The notes under the pieces are model-generated. The model was not told where the DNA came from. It did not search any database and saw only the letters and a program-made list of their open reading frames with translations. A stretch of 64,000 nt of DNA from Chlorops oryzae (lineage: Eukaryota > Arthropoda > Insecta > Diptera > Chloropidae): the NCBI GenBank assembly GCA_020466095.1, contig CM035807.1, positions 57,856,605 through 57,920,604 on the forward strand. Direction: 5' to 3'. This document shows, one piece after another, positions 11,518-23,800 of this stretch. Position numbers and translations under genes: made by a program. Numbering within the stretch: position 1 is the stretch's first letter; the number at the start of each line of letters is the position of its first letter.

Positions 11518-12645
11518 TTAGGTGTAGTAAAAAGAAATGCATTATTTTTCCAATAGATGGAGTTATTTATCTGCATCTCGCGTTGTATAAGTCCGATCGT
11601 GTTCCGCTAGGGGGCATTAGAAAGATGACAGTTCCTACTAAAAAAGCTTTTTTGACACTTTTTTGATTGAGTGATTCAGTTTTGTTTGAGAGCTTGTCAA
11701 AGATGGACATCAGCAAAGAGAAAATTCGCTACATTTTACAGTTTTTCTTCGATAAGGGAGAAAACGCAAGCCAGGCGGCTGAAAATGTGAATAGCGTTTA
11801 TGGACCTGATACTGTAACAGCAATTTTGGTTTCGTCGATTTCGTTCCGGTAACTTCGATGTCAAGGATGCACCACGCACTGGAAGGCCTGGAATTGTCGA
11901 AAATGTCGATAAAATCATGGAAATTATCGAGTCCGACCGTCATGTTAGCACTGTTTCGATTGCAAAAGAGCTAAAGATTGCACAAAAAACCGTTTGGAAC
12001 CATTTGAATAAGGCTGGATACATAAAGAAGCTCGATGTATGGGTGCCACACGAGTTAACGCAAAAAAACCTCATAGACCGAATTTCCATCTGCGAATCGC
12101 TGCTGAACCGCAACAAAATCGATCCATTTCTGAAGCGATTGGTGACTGGTGATGAAAAGTGGGTCACTTACGACAACGTCAAGCGAAAACGGTCGTGGTC
12201 GAAACACGGTGAACCGGCGAAAACGGTGGCCAAGCCAGGATTGACGGCCAGGAAGGTTTTGCTGTGTGTTTGGTGGGATTGGCAGGGAATTATCTACTAT
12301 GAGCTGCTCCCATATGGCAAAACTCTTAACTCGGAACTCTACTGTCAACAATTGGACCGTCTGAAGGAAGCAATCGCCCATAAGCGGCCAGATTTGGCCA
12401 ATAGGAGAGGAATTGTGTTCCATCAGGACAACGCCAGGCCACACACATCGATAGTGACTCGCCAGAAGCTCCGGGAGTTTGGTTGGGAGGTTCTTCTGCA
12501 TCCACCTTATAGTCCGGACCTGGCACCAAGTGATTACCATCTGTTCCTGTCCATGGCGAACAATTTTGCTGGTGAAACATTCGCTTCAAGAGAGGCTTCT
12601 GAAATTCGACTGTCTCAATTTTTTGCTAATAGGAACGAGGGCTTC
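11518..12645 (+). mobile_element. mariner transposon, 5' part
   Basis: The left terminal repeat begins TTAGGTGTAGTAAAAAGAAAT at 11518, preceded by TA. Its inverted partner ends at 26016, followed by TA. Without the BEL insertion and its target duplication the element would be about 1.28 kb, normal for mariner. The BEL/Pao element interrupts it after 12645. Confidence 0.9.
11703..12645 (+). pseudogene. mariner transposase (DD34D), interrupted by BEL insertion
   Basis: This is a cut-and-paste transposase of the Tc1/mariner superfamily. The start at 11703 (MDISKEKIRY) opens the N-terminal helix-turn-helix. A small deletion with a frameshift near 11830 follows, and the frame resumes at RFRSGNFDVKDAPRTGRP. 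WVPHEL is present. The catalytic triad is complete: D in VTGDEKW, D in HQDNARPH, and D in YSPDLAPSDYH, with 34 residues between the last two as in mariner. The frame is cut at 12645 by the BEL element and continues at 25860-25939 after the 5-bp duplication GCTTC, ending in a normal mariner tail. Apart from the insertion the only clear lesion is the early frameshift. Confidence 0.92.
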
Positions 12646-12977
12646 TGTTAATGTGAGGGGCAAGGGAGCAAGTGGACGTACCTGGTATTCCGCTGCGGTG
12701 GTTTTTTGATTGGAGGCTGCCGAGCACGTAGAGTTATATTTTGTTTTTCCCCTTTTTTTTTTGTTTACGCGACGCGGTCGTGTGATGTTTTGTGAATTAA
12801 AAAAATCTGCCTTCTTGGCGTATATATATATAAAAATTAAGTAAAAAAAACTTAAACAAATTTGCCTTCTTGGCGGTGGGTTTTTTTTTTTTTTGTTTCT
12901 GTACTTCACGCTAATGCACTTGAGTTTTTTTTTTTTAATTTTTTTTTTTTTATTTTTAGTTCATTAATTTTCGATTT

Positions 12978-13012
<35 letters not shown>

Positions 13013-13225
13013 CTTTCGTAGGTTGAATTTTAACTTATTGTTTCGGAGGGCGATGGTGCGCGCACAAACGGTCAGGGCGAGATTACTTTTTCGAATGTCC
13101 TCCGTTGAACGGCCAGAGCTCGCTCGAGCTCGAACTTTTTTTTGTACCAAGAAAAAAAAGGAGATTTGACTAATTCGCCGCGCTTTAAAGGTTCGGCTGC
13201 GTAGCTGCGGCGGCGAACACGAACA
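12646..13225 (-). repeat. BEL/Pao 3' LTR
   Basis: The plus strand starts TGTTAATGTGAGGGGC and ends CACGAACA, so in the element's orientation it begins TGTTCG and ends TTAACA. Long T tracts occur, including about 32 at 12981-13012. The partner is 25279-25859. The purine tract expected next to it (13226-13245, minus strand) is weak. Confidence 0.9.
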
Positions 13226-13263
13226 TACTGCCCGCCTTGCGCTACGCAACCATAATTCCCTGC

Positions 13264-14010
13264 TTACCTTTCCCTCTGCAGCAAGAATTCCTGGACCTCT
13301 CGCAGCGCCTCCCGCACCCTCTCGCGATCGATGGCCCTTACCGGATATCGGGAGGGACTTCCGCTCGATGTTGAAAGCGTCGAGGGCGAACGGCGGAAGG
13401 GAGAAAGGGCAAAGCGGACTCGAGGTCTCTGCCGAGACAACGCCCCGCGAGCAGTTCCCCTGGTGAGATGGCGATGACGCTCGGGCGCCGGCCCTGCACG
13501 ACAGGAGGATGGTGACGGGCGATAGCGGTCTGAGCTCGGTGCTTGCTGTCGGGGAAGTGAGGCTGGCCGGCGTGGATGGTTACGCGAATGGCGGCGTCGC
13601 TGTACCCCTCGTTGCGCTCCGGCGGGCGATCGGCGGCGGGGGCTCTCCGGACTGCGCTCTCGAGAACGGCGGCGTGTAGAGTGAGAACGACGTCGGGAGC
13701 GGCGCCGAGCAGATCGTGCCCCATACGCATTGGGCTCTCGGGCCTCCCTAGGACGCCACGGACCGGAGTCATCGGGCGAGACGGACCGGGCCTGTTGGTG
13801 GATGAGAGTGTGGTGGCGCTCCCCACAGATCTTGCAATTTTGCCGCGCCGGACACTCTCTCCTCAGATGGCGCGACGACAGGCAGGAGAAGCAGCATTTA
13901 TTCTGCTGGACTGCGAGCAGACGCCTTGCCGTGGTCCAGCGCCGAAAGCGCCGACAGCGGGCGAGCCCGTGATTGCGGCCACATATCACGCATTGCCGTT
14001 GGTGCTCCAT
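13264..14010 (-). CDS. BEL accessory protein: zinc knuckles plus arginine/serine-rich tail
   Basis: A 248-residue frame follows pol by 102 bases and occupies the place env would have. I start it at 14010 (MEHQRQCVICG), which directly precedes the first domain; an upstream in-frame start at 14067 is possible. Residues about 7-65 hold three Cys/His modules: CVICGRNHGLARC, CFSCLSSRHLRREC and CKICGERHHTLIH. They match in order and spacing the three modules of this element's own Gag (CPLCNGNHPLRQC, CLNCLAINHQRSKC, CAKCQQRHHTLLH). The remainder is rich in Arg, Ser and Pro with many RRRS/RS pairs, suggesting RNA binding, but this is inference. The frame has no stops, unlike gag-pol. GGTAAGC at the stop codon resembles a splice donor. 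The function is unknown. Confidence 0.75.
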   Translation of the reverse strand: MEHQRQCVICGRNHGLARCRRFRRWTTARRLLAVQQNKCCFSCLSSRHLRRECPARQNCKICGERHHTLIHQQARSVSPDDSGPWRPREAREPNAYGARSARRRSRRRSHSTRRRSRERSPESPRRRSPAGAQRGVQRRRHSRNHPRRPASLPRQQAPSSDRYRPSPSSCRAGPAPERHRHLTRGTARGALSRQRPRVRFALSPFRRSPSTLSTSSGSPSRYPVRAIDRERVREALREVQEFLLQRER

Positions 14011-14112
14011 GATGTATGTCTGAAACGAATAAGAGATCTTCATGAGCGGACAAATCGTGATATACAAAGAGAGGGGGAGGAGGGGGTGTTGCGATTGGAT
14101 GACGAATATTAG

Positions 14113-16240
14113 TCATAAAGCTTCGGAAAGGTCTACAGGAAGCAGGCAGAGTTTCGTGATAGGTCTTGTGACGACGCCGAACTGTGTCTTGACCTCGACG
14201 ATGCGTACGAGGCCATCATCTCCAGGATGCACTTGAATGACTCTCCCTTTTCTCCATTCAAACGGGGGCAATTGAGCATCCATGACGACGACCAAATCAT
14301 CGACCTTCATATTTGGTTGTGGTACCTTCCATTTATCCCTTTTGTGGAGACTCAAGAGATATTCTGACTTCCAACGTTGGGCGAAGCGATGATGAAGAAT
14401 TTTCACCTTTTCCCATCTCGTAGTGAGCGGCAAGTCTGCTTGGGGTTCTTCGGGCCAGGCGGTGAGAGGGGCTCCTCGAAGGAAGTGACCGGGCGTCAAT
14501 GCCAGCAGATCTGAAGGATCATCGGACATCGGAGTGAGGGGACGCGAATTTAAAACCCCCTCTATGCGGGCCAGCAGGGTGGCGAATTCCTCGAACGAGA
14601 ACTTATGTGGCCCGGCAACTTTCACAAAATGAAGCTTGAAGCTCTTGACCGCCGCTTCCCATAGTCCACCCATGTGAGGCGCGTGGGGCGGGATCATATG
14701 CCATTCGAAGCCGTGCAGTGAATATTTCTGTTGAAGGTCGTCAGCAGCGTTCGAAAGAAAACTTGCAAATTCAACATCCAGAGCGTTTTTAGCCCCAATG
14801 AAATTTCGACCGTTGTCGGAAAAAACCCGTTTTGGCAGGCCTCGCCGTCCGACGAATCGATCGAACGCGGCTCGGAAAGACATCGTGGATAATTCTGAAC
14901 ATAATTCGTGGTGCACCGCCTTGGTGGCGAAACACACGAAAACGCTGACATAACCTTTTAGATATGGTGCGGTCCGAAGAGCAGAGGTCTTGATGTCGAA
15001 TGGTCCGGCGAAATCGACACCGGTATGCGTAAATGGTAGCGACAACGTCGATCTCTCAGCTGGTAGTGCGGCCATCATCTGGGTTTTTAATCGTTGCTTA
15101 TGGATCGTGCATATATGACACCGGGTGATACAGCTCTTGATTTTCCGTTTCAAACGTGCGATGTAGAAGTTTTGTCGAACCATGCGGAACATGAGTTGCG
15201 CACCGCCATGCAGGAGTGTTTTGTGGACGAAATCCAGATAAAGGCGGCAGAACGTTGACGCAGCCGGTATGATGATCGGATATCTCTCATCGGGTGTAAG
15301 ATCTGCATGTATCAATCGGCCATTGACGCGCAAAAGTCCATCGTCATCGAGCATGGGGTTCAAGGGTAACAGTTCGCTTTTTTTCCCGAGCGGCTTTCCT
15401 TCGCTCAGGTCCTGATATTCGAGTGGATAGTGAAATGTTTGCGAAAACAAAATTAGACGATTTCTCGCAACCGTCAGCTCGTCTTTTTAAAGTATGAGTG
15501 TGGTCGGCCTCGGCGCGAGCTCTCTTCGCGCTTGCTTGTAAAATCGCAGTACAAATCCGAGTACTCTCAAAGCTCGGTCGTAAGATGAGAATCTGGCTAG
15601 GAGATCCTCAGTCTCGGTGATGGTAGTGAAGGCGATCGTTTTTCGTTCTTCGATAATGGAGGCTGGTGGCGCCTCAATTTGGGGCCATTTTGCGGGTGGC
15701 TCCACAAGCCAGGACGGTCCATGCCACCAGAGCATATTCTCATGTAGATCTTGCGCTAGCATCCCGCGCGTTCCCAGGTCAGCCGGATTTTCCCGCGATC
15801 GAACATGGTGCCATGGAGTACTCCCAATATTGGTCAGAATTTGGGAAATTCTGTTCGCGACGTAAGTTTTCCATGCATTTGGAGGGCGCTTCAGCCAAGC
15901 CAACACGATCGAGGCATCAGTCCATAAAACTGTTTGATGTTCATGAATATGTAGTTGAGCTTTGACCGCTTTGATCAGCTTGGAAAGCAGAACTGCGGCA
16001 CAGAGCTCGAGGCGCGGCAAGCTGACAGTCTGAAGCGGCGCCACTTTGGATTTCGCCGTAAGCAAGTGGGCGTAGACTTGATTGTGGCTCACGATGCGAA
16101 GATAAAGGGCTGCACAATATGCTCGCTCCGAAGCATCGCAGAATCCGTGAAGTTGAACAAAGGCGGTGGGGTCGTAATGGACCCATCTCGGAATAAGGAT
16201 TTGCTCGATGAATGGCAAATCAGTTACAAAGGCATGCCAG
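14113..16240 (-). pseudogene. BEL/Pao pol, 3' half: RNase H and integrase
   Basis: This continues the pol frame after the Gypsy insertion. RNase H begins near 16150 with [11 protein letters not shown]. An in-frame TAA at 15487-15489 is the only break. The frame goes on through an integrase zinc finger (CITRCHIC) and the catalytic residues D in HTGVDFAGPF, D in VFSDNGRNFIGA and E in GGLWEAAVKSFK. It ends at 14113. Integrase inserts the reverse-transcribed element into the genome. The domains look otherwise intact, with no frameshift. Confidence 0.92.
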
Positions 16241-16530
16241 TGTGAGAAGTCACAACAATTTCAATAGCTTACATTTTTTATATCGTATTAATAATATTTT
16301 TAGTTTAATCATGATTACTTTGCTTTCTAAAAATTTACTTTTCTTTATTGTTGATTTGTTAAAAATAAAATATAGATTCGATATAAATTCAGTTTGAATA
16401 TTTATTTTATATATTGAGCTGAATTCTTGAAAAGGATCTTATACTTAGTAATAAGGAATCAAGAATCCTAATAAAGGATCAAGGAATCAATATCCTTTTA
16501 TTGGGATCACTTCATATAATTTCCCTTACA
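16241..16530 (+). repeat. Gypsy 5' LTR
   Basis: Begins TGTGAGAAGTCACAAC and ends TTCCCTTACA. AT-rich, 290 bp. A primer-binding site beginning TGGTGACCCCGAAG follows one base later at 16532. Confidence 0.95.
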
Positions 16531-16545
16531 TTGGTGACCCCGAAG

Positions 16546-16644
16546 TCCCGAACATCGAACGCTCCGAATCAAATCCCGAACATCGAACGCTCCGGATCAA
16601 GTCCCGAACATCGAACGCTCCGGATCAAATCCCGAACATCAAGG
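16546..16644 (+). repeat. 28-bp tandem repeat in Gypsy leader
   Basis: TCCCGAACATCGAACGCTCC recurs at 16546, 16574 and 16602, with a partial fourth at 16630, giving a period of 28 bp. It lies between the primer-binding site and gag. Confidence 0.85.
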
Positions 16645-16662
16645 ATACATATAGGACACAGA

Positions 16663-17436
16663 ATGCCTGTCGAAAATTCGCCAGTTCGAGAACCAGACGC
16701 AAACGATTCGATGCCAACGGCTACAATGAATCGATTTTCAAATCTTCAAGAAGCTGCTACGATAACAGCATTAAAGATTCCACCATTTTGGAAAGGAAAC
16801 CCCATCCTATGGTTTGTCCAAGTTGAGACTCTTTTCAGAGTAAACAGAATAACACGCGGTGACACGAAATTTGACCACATACTATGCAATTTAGACATGG
16901 GTACTTTGGAATTCGTAAGCGACATCGTCCTATCTCCACCAGCAGATGGCTGTAAATATGAAGCTTTAAAAAGAAAGCTTATCAACACATTTGCCGAATC
17001 CGACGAAAAGAAATTAAAGAGGTTACTCACAGGTAACGCAATTGGAAACCAGAAACCTACGCACTACCTCCAATTCATGCGCAACTCTGGTGGTAGTCAC
17101 GTAAGCGAATCCATCTTAAAAGCGCTATTTATGGATCAAATGCCTGAGAACGTACGCGCCATTTTGGTCGGCAACAAAGGAACACTGGACGACATTGCAG
17201 AACAAGCAGACAAAATTCTGGAATATATTGGTCCATCAATTTCTGTAATCTCGAGTGACTCTACTACATCTAGCCTCTTAGATAAATTTGAAGCACTAGA
17301 AAAAAGTTTTGACGAATGCTCAACAAGATCTCGCGCAGAATATTGTCAATCTCGAACAGATTCTCCAAACCAATCGGTAAATCGTCAACGACGTCGTTCA
17401 AACAGCCGATCAAAAACTAAAGGCTGGTGTTGGTAA
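16663..17436 (+). pseudogene. Gypsy Gag
   Basis: This is the capsid-like protein of the nested Gypsy element. I choose the ATG at 16663 (MPVENSPVREPD), just after the leader repeats; the open frame extends further upstream into the LTR but without Gag features. Residues about 30-200 look like the Gag of arthropod Gypsy elements (PPFWKGNPILWFVQVE). The end is basic (RQRRRSNSRS). A TAA at 17434-17436 cuts a Cys/His module that begins KGWCW and continues in frame with FKEKVLKCIKPC, so the stop falls in a zinc-binding motif and Gag is truncated. Confidence 0.85.
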
Positions 17437-17465
17437 CACAATGACTTCAAGGAGAAAGTCTTGAA

Positions 17466-20400
17466 GTGCATCAAACCATGTTCAGTGATTCGGACCACGT
17501 GGCATCCGAATGTTCCACAATCAATTTCAGCCGCCTTTTATTTCGTGATCGTAACTCAAAGCAACACTTTCTCATCGACTCTAGTGCAGACTTGTCAGTT
17601 GTGCCCAAATCCTTTATCACAAAACCTGTCTTCATCTGCAACAATGATTTTCCAATAAGCCTATATGCGGCCAACGGTACACAAATACAAACTTTCGGTA
17701 CCATTACACTCTCTATCGATTTTGGTCTTCGTCGTAATTTCAAATGGAGTTTTGTAATAGCTGATGTTACCAAGGCAATAATTGGATCCGATTTCCTTAC
17801 ACATTTTCATCTATTACCGGATTTAAAAAAGCAGGAAATTGTCGATGGCAAGACACTCATCAAGACGCAGGCATACGGCGACAAGCAACCGTCCTTTCGA
17901 ATTACTGCAATCCTTATGGACGAATCACCTTACACCAAATTATTATCAAGCTTCCCAGATATTTGTACGATGTCCAATGCGTTGAAACGGCTTCCTCAAC
18001 ACACCATATATCATCATATTGAAATCTCCGGACCTCCCTGCCACGCAAGATGTCGAAGGCTGGACACTAACAGGTTACAAGCCGCAAAAAAAGAGTTTGA
18101 GAATTTAATGGAGCTTGGCATTATTCGACCCTCAAAATCTCAATGGGCAAGCGCACTACATTTAGTTCCCAAAAAGGATGGATCTTGGAGATGCTGCGGA
18201 GACTATAGACATCTTAATAGTCAAACTTCCCCAGATCGGTATAACATTCCTTTTTTGACAGACTGCAATATCAATCTGCATGGATGCACGATATTTTCTA
18301 CTCTGGATTTGGTACGAGCGTATCATCAGGTCGATGTGTTTTCTGATGACATAAGCAAAACTGCTATCATCACACCATTTGGTCTTTACGAATATCTTAA
18401 AATGCCATTCGGTTTAAGAAACGCAGCACAGACTTTCCAACGTCTCATGGATACGGTGCTACGTGGATTAGATTTTGTTTTTTGTTATTTAGACGATGTT
18501 TTAATCGCGTCTAAAAATCCAGAAGAACATGTTAACCACCTACGTATCATTTTTCACCGTTTTAACGAGTATGGAATAGTTCTCAATCAAGAGAAATGTA
18601 AGTTTGGTCTTCCTGAAGTAAATTTTCTAGGTTACAAAATCACCACTCAAGGACTTTTGCCAATGGATACGAAAGTTGAAAGAATTATCAAGTTCCCTAA
18701 ACCAACAACCGTCTTAGAAATGCGTCAATTTTTGGCTATGATGAACTTTTACAGAAGATTCCTGCCAAATGCTGCTGAAATTCAAGCACCTCTGAATGCA
18801 TACCTTCAAGGTGCAAAGAAAAAAGACAAGCGTCCTATCGTCTGGACTGAGAAATCTGAAAAAGCGTTCGAAAAAATCAAATCACAACTTTCGCAAGCTA
18901 CGCTACTCTCTCATCCAGTTGCACAAACAACAATCGCTCTTAAAGTAGATGCTTCTGATTTCGCAATAGGCGGTGTTGTTGAACAGTTAGTCGACCAATC
19001 CTGGCAACCTTTAGCATTTTTTTTCAAAAAAATTAAGTCCAGCACAATCAAAATATAGCACATATGATCGCGAATTACTAGCAGCATATATGGCTATACA
19101 ACATTTCATCTACATGCTAGAAGGACGATCATTCACTCTATTTACGGATCACAAACCACTTTGTTTTGCATTCAAGCAAAAATCCGAAAAATTAACTCAA
19201 AGACGTTTCCGATATCTCGATTACATAAGTCAGTTTACCACTGACATTCGACATATATCTGGCCATGATAATGTTGTAGCTGATGCACTGTCAAGAATAA
19301 CAGAGATATCTTCTTTTAATTATCAGCAACTATCCAAACAACAAGAAGAAGATGACGAATTGAAGATATTAATGAAATCGAACTCGAATCTTACTCTGAA
19401 GCCAATGCAAATAGCCAATTCACAAAACCCCATTTATTGTGACGTCTCAACAAGCAAAGTTCGTCCCTTTATTCCACCAGCACTACGACGGATAGTCTTC
19501 GACCAAATCCATAATATGTCACACCCAAGTCATAAAGTTACTCAAAAACTCATTTCAGAGCGCTTTGTATGGCCTTCAATGAATCGTGACATCGCTCAAT
19601 GGACAAAAACTTGCTTGAATTGTCAATCGGCTAAAACAACACGACACACAAAATCTGTGATCGGAAAGTTTCAACTCCCTTCACGCAGGTTCGCTGACGT
19701 ACACATCGATATTATAGGACCCTTACCGCAATCTGAAGGATTTCGCTATATTCTCACAATTATCGATCGTTTTACTAGATGGCCTGAGGCAATCCCAATG
19801 GAAAACATCACATCTTCAACAGTCTCCAGAAAGTTCTACGACGGATGGATATCAAGATTCGGATGTCCGGACAACATTTACACGGACAGAGGAGCGCAGT
19901 TCACATCAGCAATGTTTCACGATTTAACAGCTCTTATTGGATCAAATATGAAACACACCACAGCTTACCACCCGCAAGCAAACGGATTAGTCGAAAGGTT
20001 CAATCGGACACTTAAAACTGCTTTGTCTTGTCATAAAAGCATACCATGGACTCAATCACTGTCAACTGTGTTACTAGGACTTCGTGCTGCATTTAAACAC
20101 GATCTTAACACATCTAGTGCAGAAATTGTTTACGGCGAACCACTTCATCTACCAGGAGAATTTTTCGATTCAAAAAACACGTCAAGATCAACAGCGGAAT
20201 TTTTAACTAATCTACGATATACAATTTCTACCTTCCAGCCCATTTCACCCTCTCATTATTCTAATACTACGCCTTTCATTAATAAGGACTTGAGCACGAG
20301 CTCACATATATGGCTCCGAAATGACCACACACAAAAACCCTTACAACCAAAATATTCTGGCCCATATCCTGTAGTGAAACGAAGTGCCAAATATTTTATC

Positions 20401-20526
20401 ATAAAAAAAGGAGCACTCGAAGACACCGTATCTGTGGATCGTATCAAACCGGCATACATAGAAGTATCGTGCGAACCACACATAAACGAAAATCATACCG
20501 TACGTTTCGCACTGCAAAGGGGGTAG
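17466..20526 (+). pseudogene. Gypsy Pol: protease, RT, RNase H, integrase
   Basis: The protease motif near residue 35 reads FLIDSSAD, where a D-[S/T]-G triplet is expected, so its active site is altered. The reverse transcriptase has KMPFGLRNA and FCYLDDVLIAS (residues about 337-349), with both catalytic aspartates. RNase H starts near KVDASD. A frameshift in the A-run near 19027-19036 ends this frame at 19058; the next runs 19090-20526 with the rest of RNase H, the integrase zinc finger (CLNCQ), and D, D and E in HIDIIGPL, YTDRGAQFTS and NGLVERFN. The frame ends next to a purine tract, CAAAGGGGG. A further frame change separates Gag from protease near 17480-17500. Confidence 0.92.
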
Positions 20527-20816
20527 TGTGAGAAGTCACAACAATTTCAATAGCTTACATTTTTTATATCGTATTAATAATATTTTTAGTTTAATCATGA
20601 TTACTTTGCTTTCTAAAAATTTACTTTTCTTTATTGTTGATTTGTTAAAAATAAAATATAGATTCGATATAAATTCAGTTTGAATATTTATTTTATATAT
20701 TGAGCTGAATTCTTGAAAAGGATCTTATACTTAGTAATAAGGAATCAAGAATCCTAATAAAGGATCAAGGAATCAATATCCTTTTATTGGGATCACTTCA
20801 TATAATTTCCCTTACA
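20527..20816 (+). repeat. Gypsy 3' LTR
   Basis: No difference from 16241-16530 was seen by eye over 290 bp. The polypurine tract GCAAAGGGGGTAG precedes it directly. Confidence 0.95.
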
Positions 20817-23800
20817 CCAGCGCTCCAAAGCTTCATTTGAAGCTCGTTGATCCCAGTCAGTGCCTTCGAGCCACAGTTGTTGCATCAGAACCTTGGCTCG
20901 AATGATGATCGGAGTCAGCCATCCCGCTGGATCAAACAATTTCGCGATATCGGATAGGATCTGGCGTTTGGTGGTGGACTTCGCGGCGGAATGAGTACTT
21001 AACTTGTAGGAGAAACAATCCGTGACAGCATTCCATCGAATTCCTAACATTTTTGCATCACTGGCAGATCTGATCTTCAAAAACTCGGCGTCGAGAAGAT
21101 GCGAGGGGGCGACGTCTTCCAATAACGTTGGATGATTCGCAGTTATTTTCCTCAATGGAAATCCGGCGGATCCGAGCGTACGTATGAGCTGCTCCTTCGC
21201 CACACAGACTTCTTCCAGCGTATGTCCGCCGGCCAGGACATCATCGACATAGGTTTCGTTTTTCAAAATGAAGGCTGCCTGTGGAGCATCTTCAATGGAG
21301 TCGTTGGCCAGCTGATGGAGCGTTCGAATGGCTAAAAATGGAGCACAGTTGACGCCAAATGTGACTGTTTTCAGCTCATAGTCCCGGATCGGCGCCGTCT
21401 CATTTTCGCGGAATAAGATGCGCTGGAATGCCCGATCCTCTTCATGCACTCGAATCTGTCGGTACATCTTTTCAATGTCCCCATTGAAGACGAAACGGTA
21501 GAGCCGCCAATTGAGCAAGAGGATGACTAGGTCTGATTGCAACACCGGTCCCACGTGAAGTATATCATTCAGCGACAGGGCGGAAGATGTTTTCTGCGAC
21601 GCGTTGAAAACGACTCGTACCTTGGTGGAGGTGCTCTCAGGCTTCATCACCGCATGGTGCGGTAGATAGAACGAACGGAAATTATTTTCTCGTGTGATCT
21701 CGAAATCAGGGCATGGTCCCATATGATCGTATGTGAGATACTCGGACAGAACGGAATTATAGGTGTCGCGCATAAGTGGCTGCTTTGCGAGCCTTCTTTC
21801 CAGGCTCCTATACTGCGTCAGCGCTCCAAATCGTGACGAGCCCAAGCGAAGAGCGGCTTTGGAGAATTCATCCTTAAATGGTAGACGCACGACGTATCTA
21901 CCATCCGAATTCCTAGTGGTGGTTTGAGAGTAAAATTCTTCACAATAGATGTCTTCTGGAAGAAGAGGAGGGGAGGTCGTGATTTCTTCCTGCTCCCAAA
22001 ACGATTTGAGTAACTCGTGGAGTGACTCGTGGGGATCTCCGGAGGAGACTTGCGTCGTAAACGCGTCGGTGGTTTCGCTGGCGATCGGCCCACTCAAATA
22101 CCAACCGAAAACAGAATTCTGGGCAATAAGGCTTCCTCCGACATTCATCTTGACGCCCGGCCGCAGTAATTTCGGCATGATATCAGACCCGATGACCATA
22201 TCGATGCGGGCTGGATTCATAAACCGGGGATCGGCGAGCTCCAACGATGAGATCTCGTGGGGATCCAAATTGGAGACCCTTTTGGCCGGAAGCCAATTGG
22301 TCAATTTCGGCAACACCACGGCGTCGATTTCTTCTTCGAACGAAGAACGAGGTGATGCGAGCGTGATGGTGCACTCCTTTTTCGCGATTTGGGTGCATTG
22401 GCCACCCATGCCGGATACGTTGCAGATTTTATGAGTCGTCGGCAAATTCAACTGCAGCTGCATGCGTTCCGTTAAAAATGTTCTCTGCGAACCTTGGTCT
22501 AAAAGCGCCCGGACTAGGAATCGTTCTCCATTATGTAGAATCTGCGCGATGGCCGTTGGCAAAAGCACCTGTGTCTGACTGATGGAGACGTGTGCGTGTG
22601 TCTGAGACGTGGAGGGGATGCTCACGGAGCTCGAGGCCTCTGGTTGCGCATGGAAATGCGGCGGTTGGCTCGTCGGAGACGGGCCCATCTCCGGAAGAGA
22701 TGTCAAAGAGGGGGTAGAGGCTTTCGTGTCCGTTGTTGCAGCCGCGCTCGCAAAATGCAACAAAGTGTGATGTCGCTGTTGGCACTTCGCACAGTTGTGT
22801 GTACTGGGGCATTTGGACCGTTGGTGATTGATAGCGAGACAGTTGAGGCAGCGCTTCGATTTCGTAACAAGTTTAAATCGCTCCGCGACTGGCATCTTCA
22901 AAAATTGGGCGCATTGGCGTAAGGGATGGTTTCCGTTGCACAAGGGGCACGACCCTGGAGTCTGATCCTGAGTGTGGAAAGCGTTGGTCGATGACGTTGA
23001 TTGGTTTGCAGCTAGAACCGGCGCTTTCACCTTCGTGAAGCTCGAAAGGCGTTCGACGACCTCATAGCGGTTGCTGAGAAATTCGTTCATCTGTTTCCAA
23101 GTCGGCAGCTCTCGATGCGATGAGAGCGACTGCTCCCAATGTGCGATCGTAGCGGCTGGCAGGCGGCTGGAGCAAAAATGAACGAGCATGGCATCCCAAA
23201 AATCGACCACTCCTTGGCTTCTCATCATGGTGATACAATCGTTGACTGTCGTCTGAATTTTCAAAATTCCTTCGCTGGTCTCGTCTTCAATCGCTGGCAG
23301 ATCGAACAAGGTCTTCAATTAGTGATCGATTAAAATGCGCTTGTTCTCGTACCGCGCTTGGAGAGCCTCCCAGGCGTGCGAAAAATTCGATCCACACAGG
23401 GGGTATCCTTTGACAATCGCTCCGGCGGCGCCTGTCGTTTTATTGTGCAAATAATACAGCTTTTGTACAGGTGGCAGTCTCGGGTTGTTGATATACACGG
23501 CCGTAAACATGTCACGAAATGCTGGCCACTCGTTGTATCCTCCGGAAAAATTTGCAACGTCACACGGGGGCACTCGAATAAAATGATCTTCTGGCGGCAT
23601 CTCAGCAGATGGGGGAGACGTCCTTGTGCTGGATAGTGGAGGATGGGAGTGAGAATGCATCCGTAGCAGATCCTTCAGCTGAGCGCGCACGATAACTTGG
23701 AGGTCGCGACATTCATTATACGTCCCTTGAGCCAGAGCGGCAACTTCATCATGCCATGCGTCGTTTGAGCGGGCCGCGTCGTAAGTCTCTTGAACCCGCT

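Larger units (their letters stand above)
16241..20816 (+). mobile_element. Gypsy-type LTR retrotransposon nested in BEL pol
   Basis: This element has 290-bp LTRs that appear identical over their whole length and is flanked by the 4-bp target duplication CCAG (16237-16240 and 20817-20820). Gag is followed by protease, reverse transcriptase, RNase H and integrase, the Gypsy (Metaviridae) order. The BEL reading frame resumes exactly across the insertion. Despite the identical LTRs, gag and pol carry several lesions. Confidence 0.95.
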
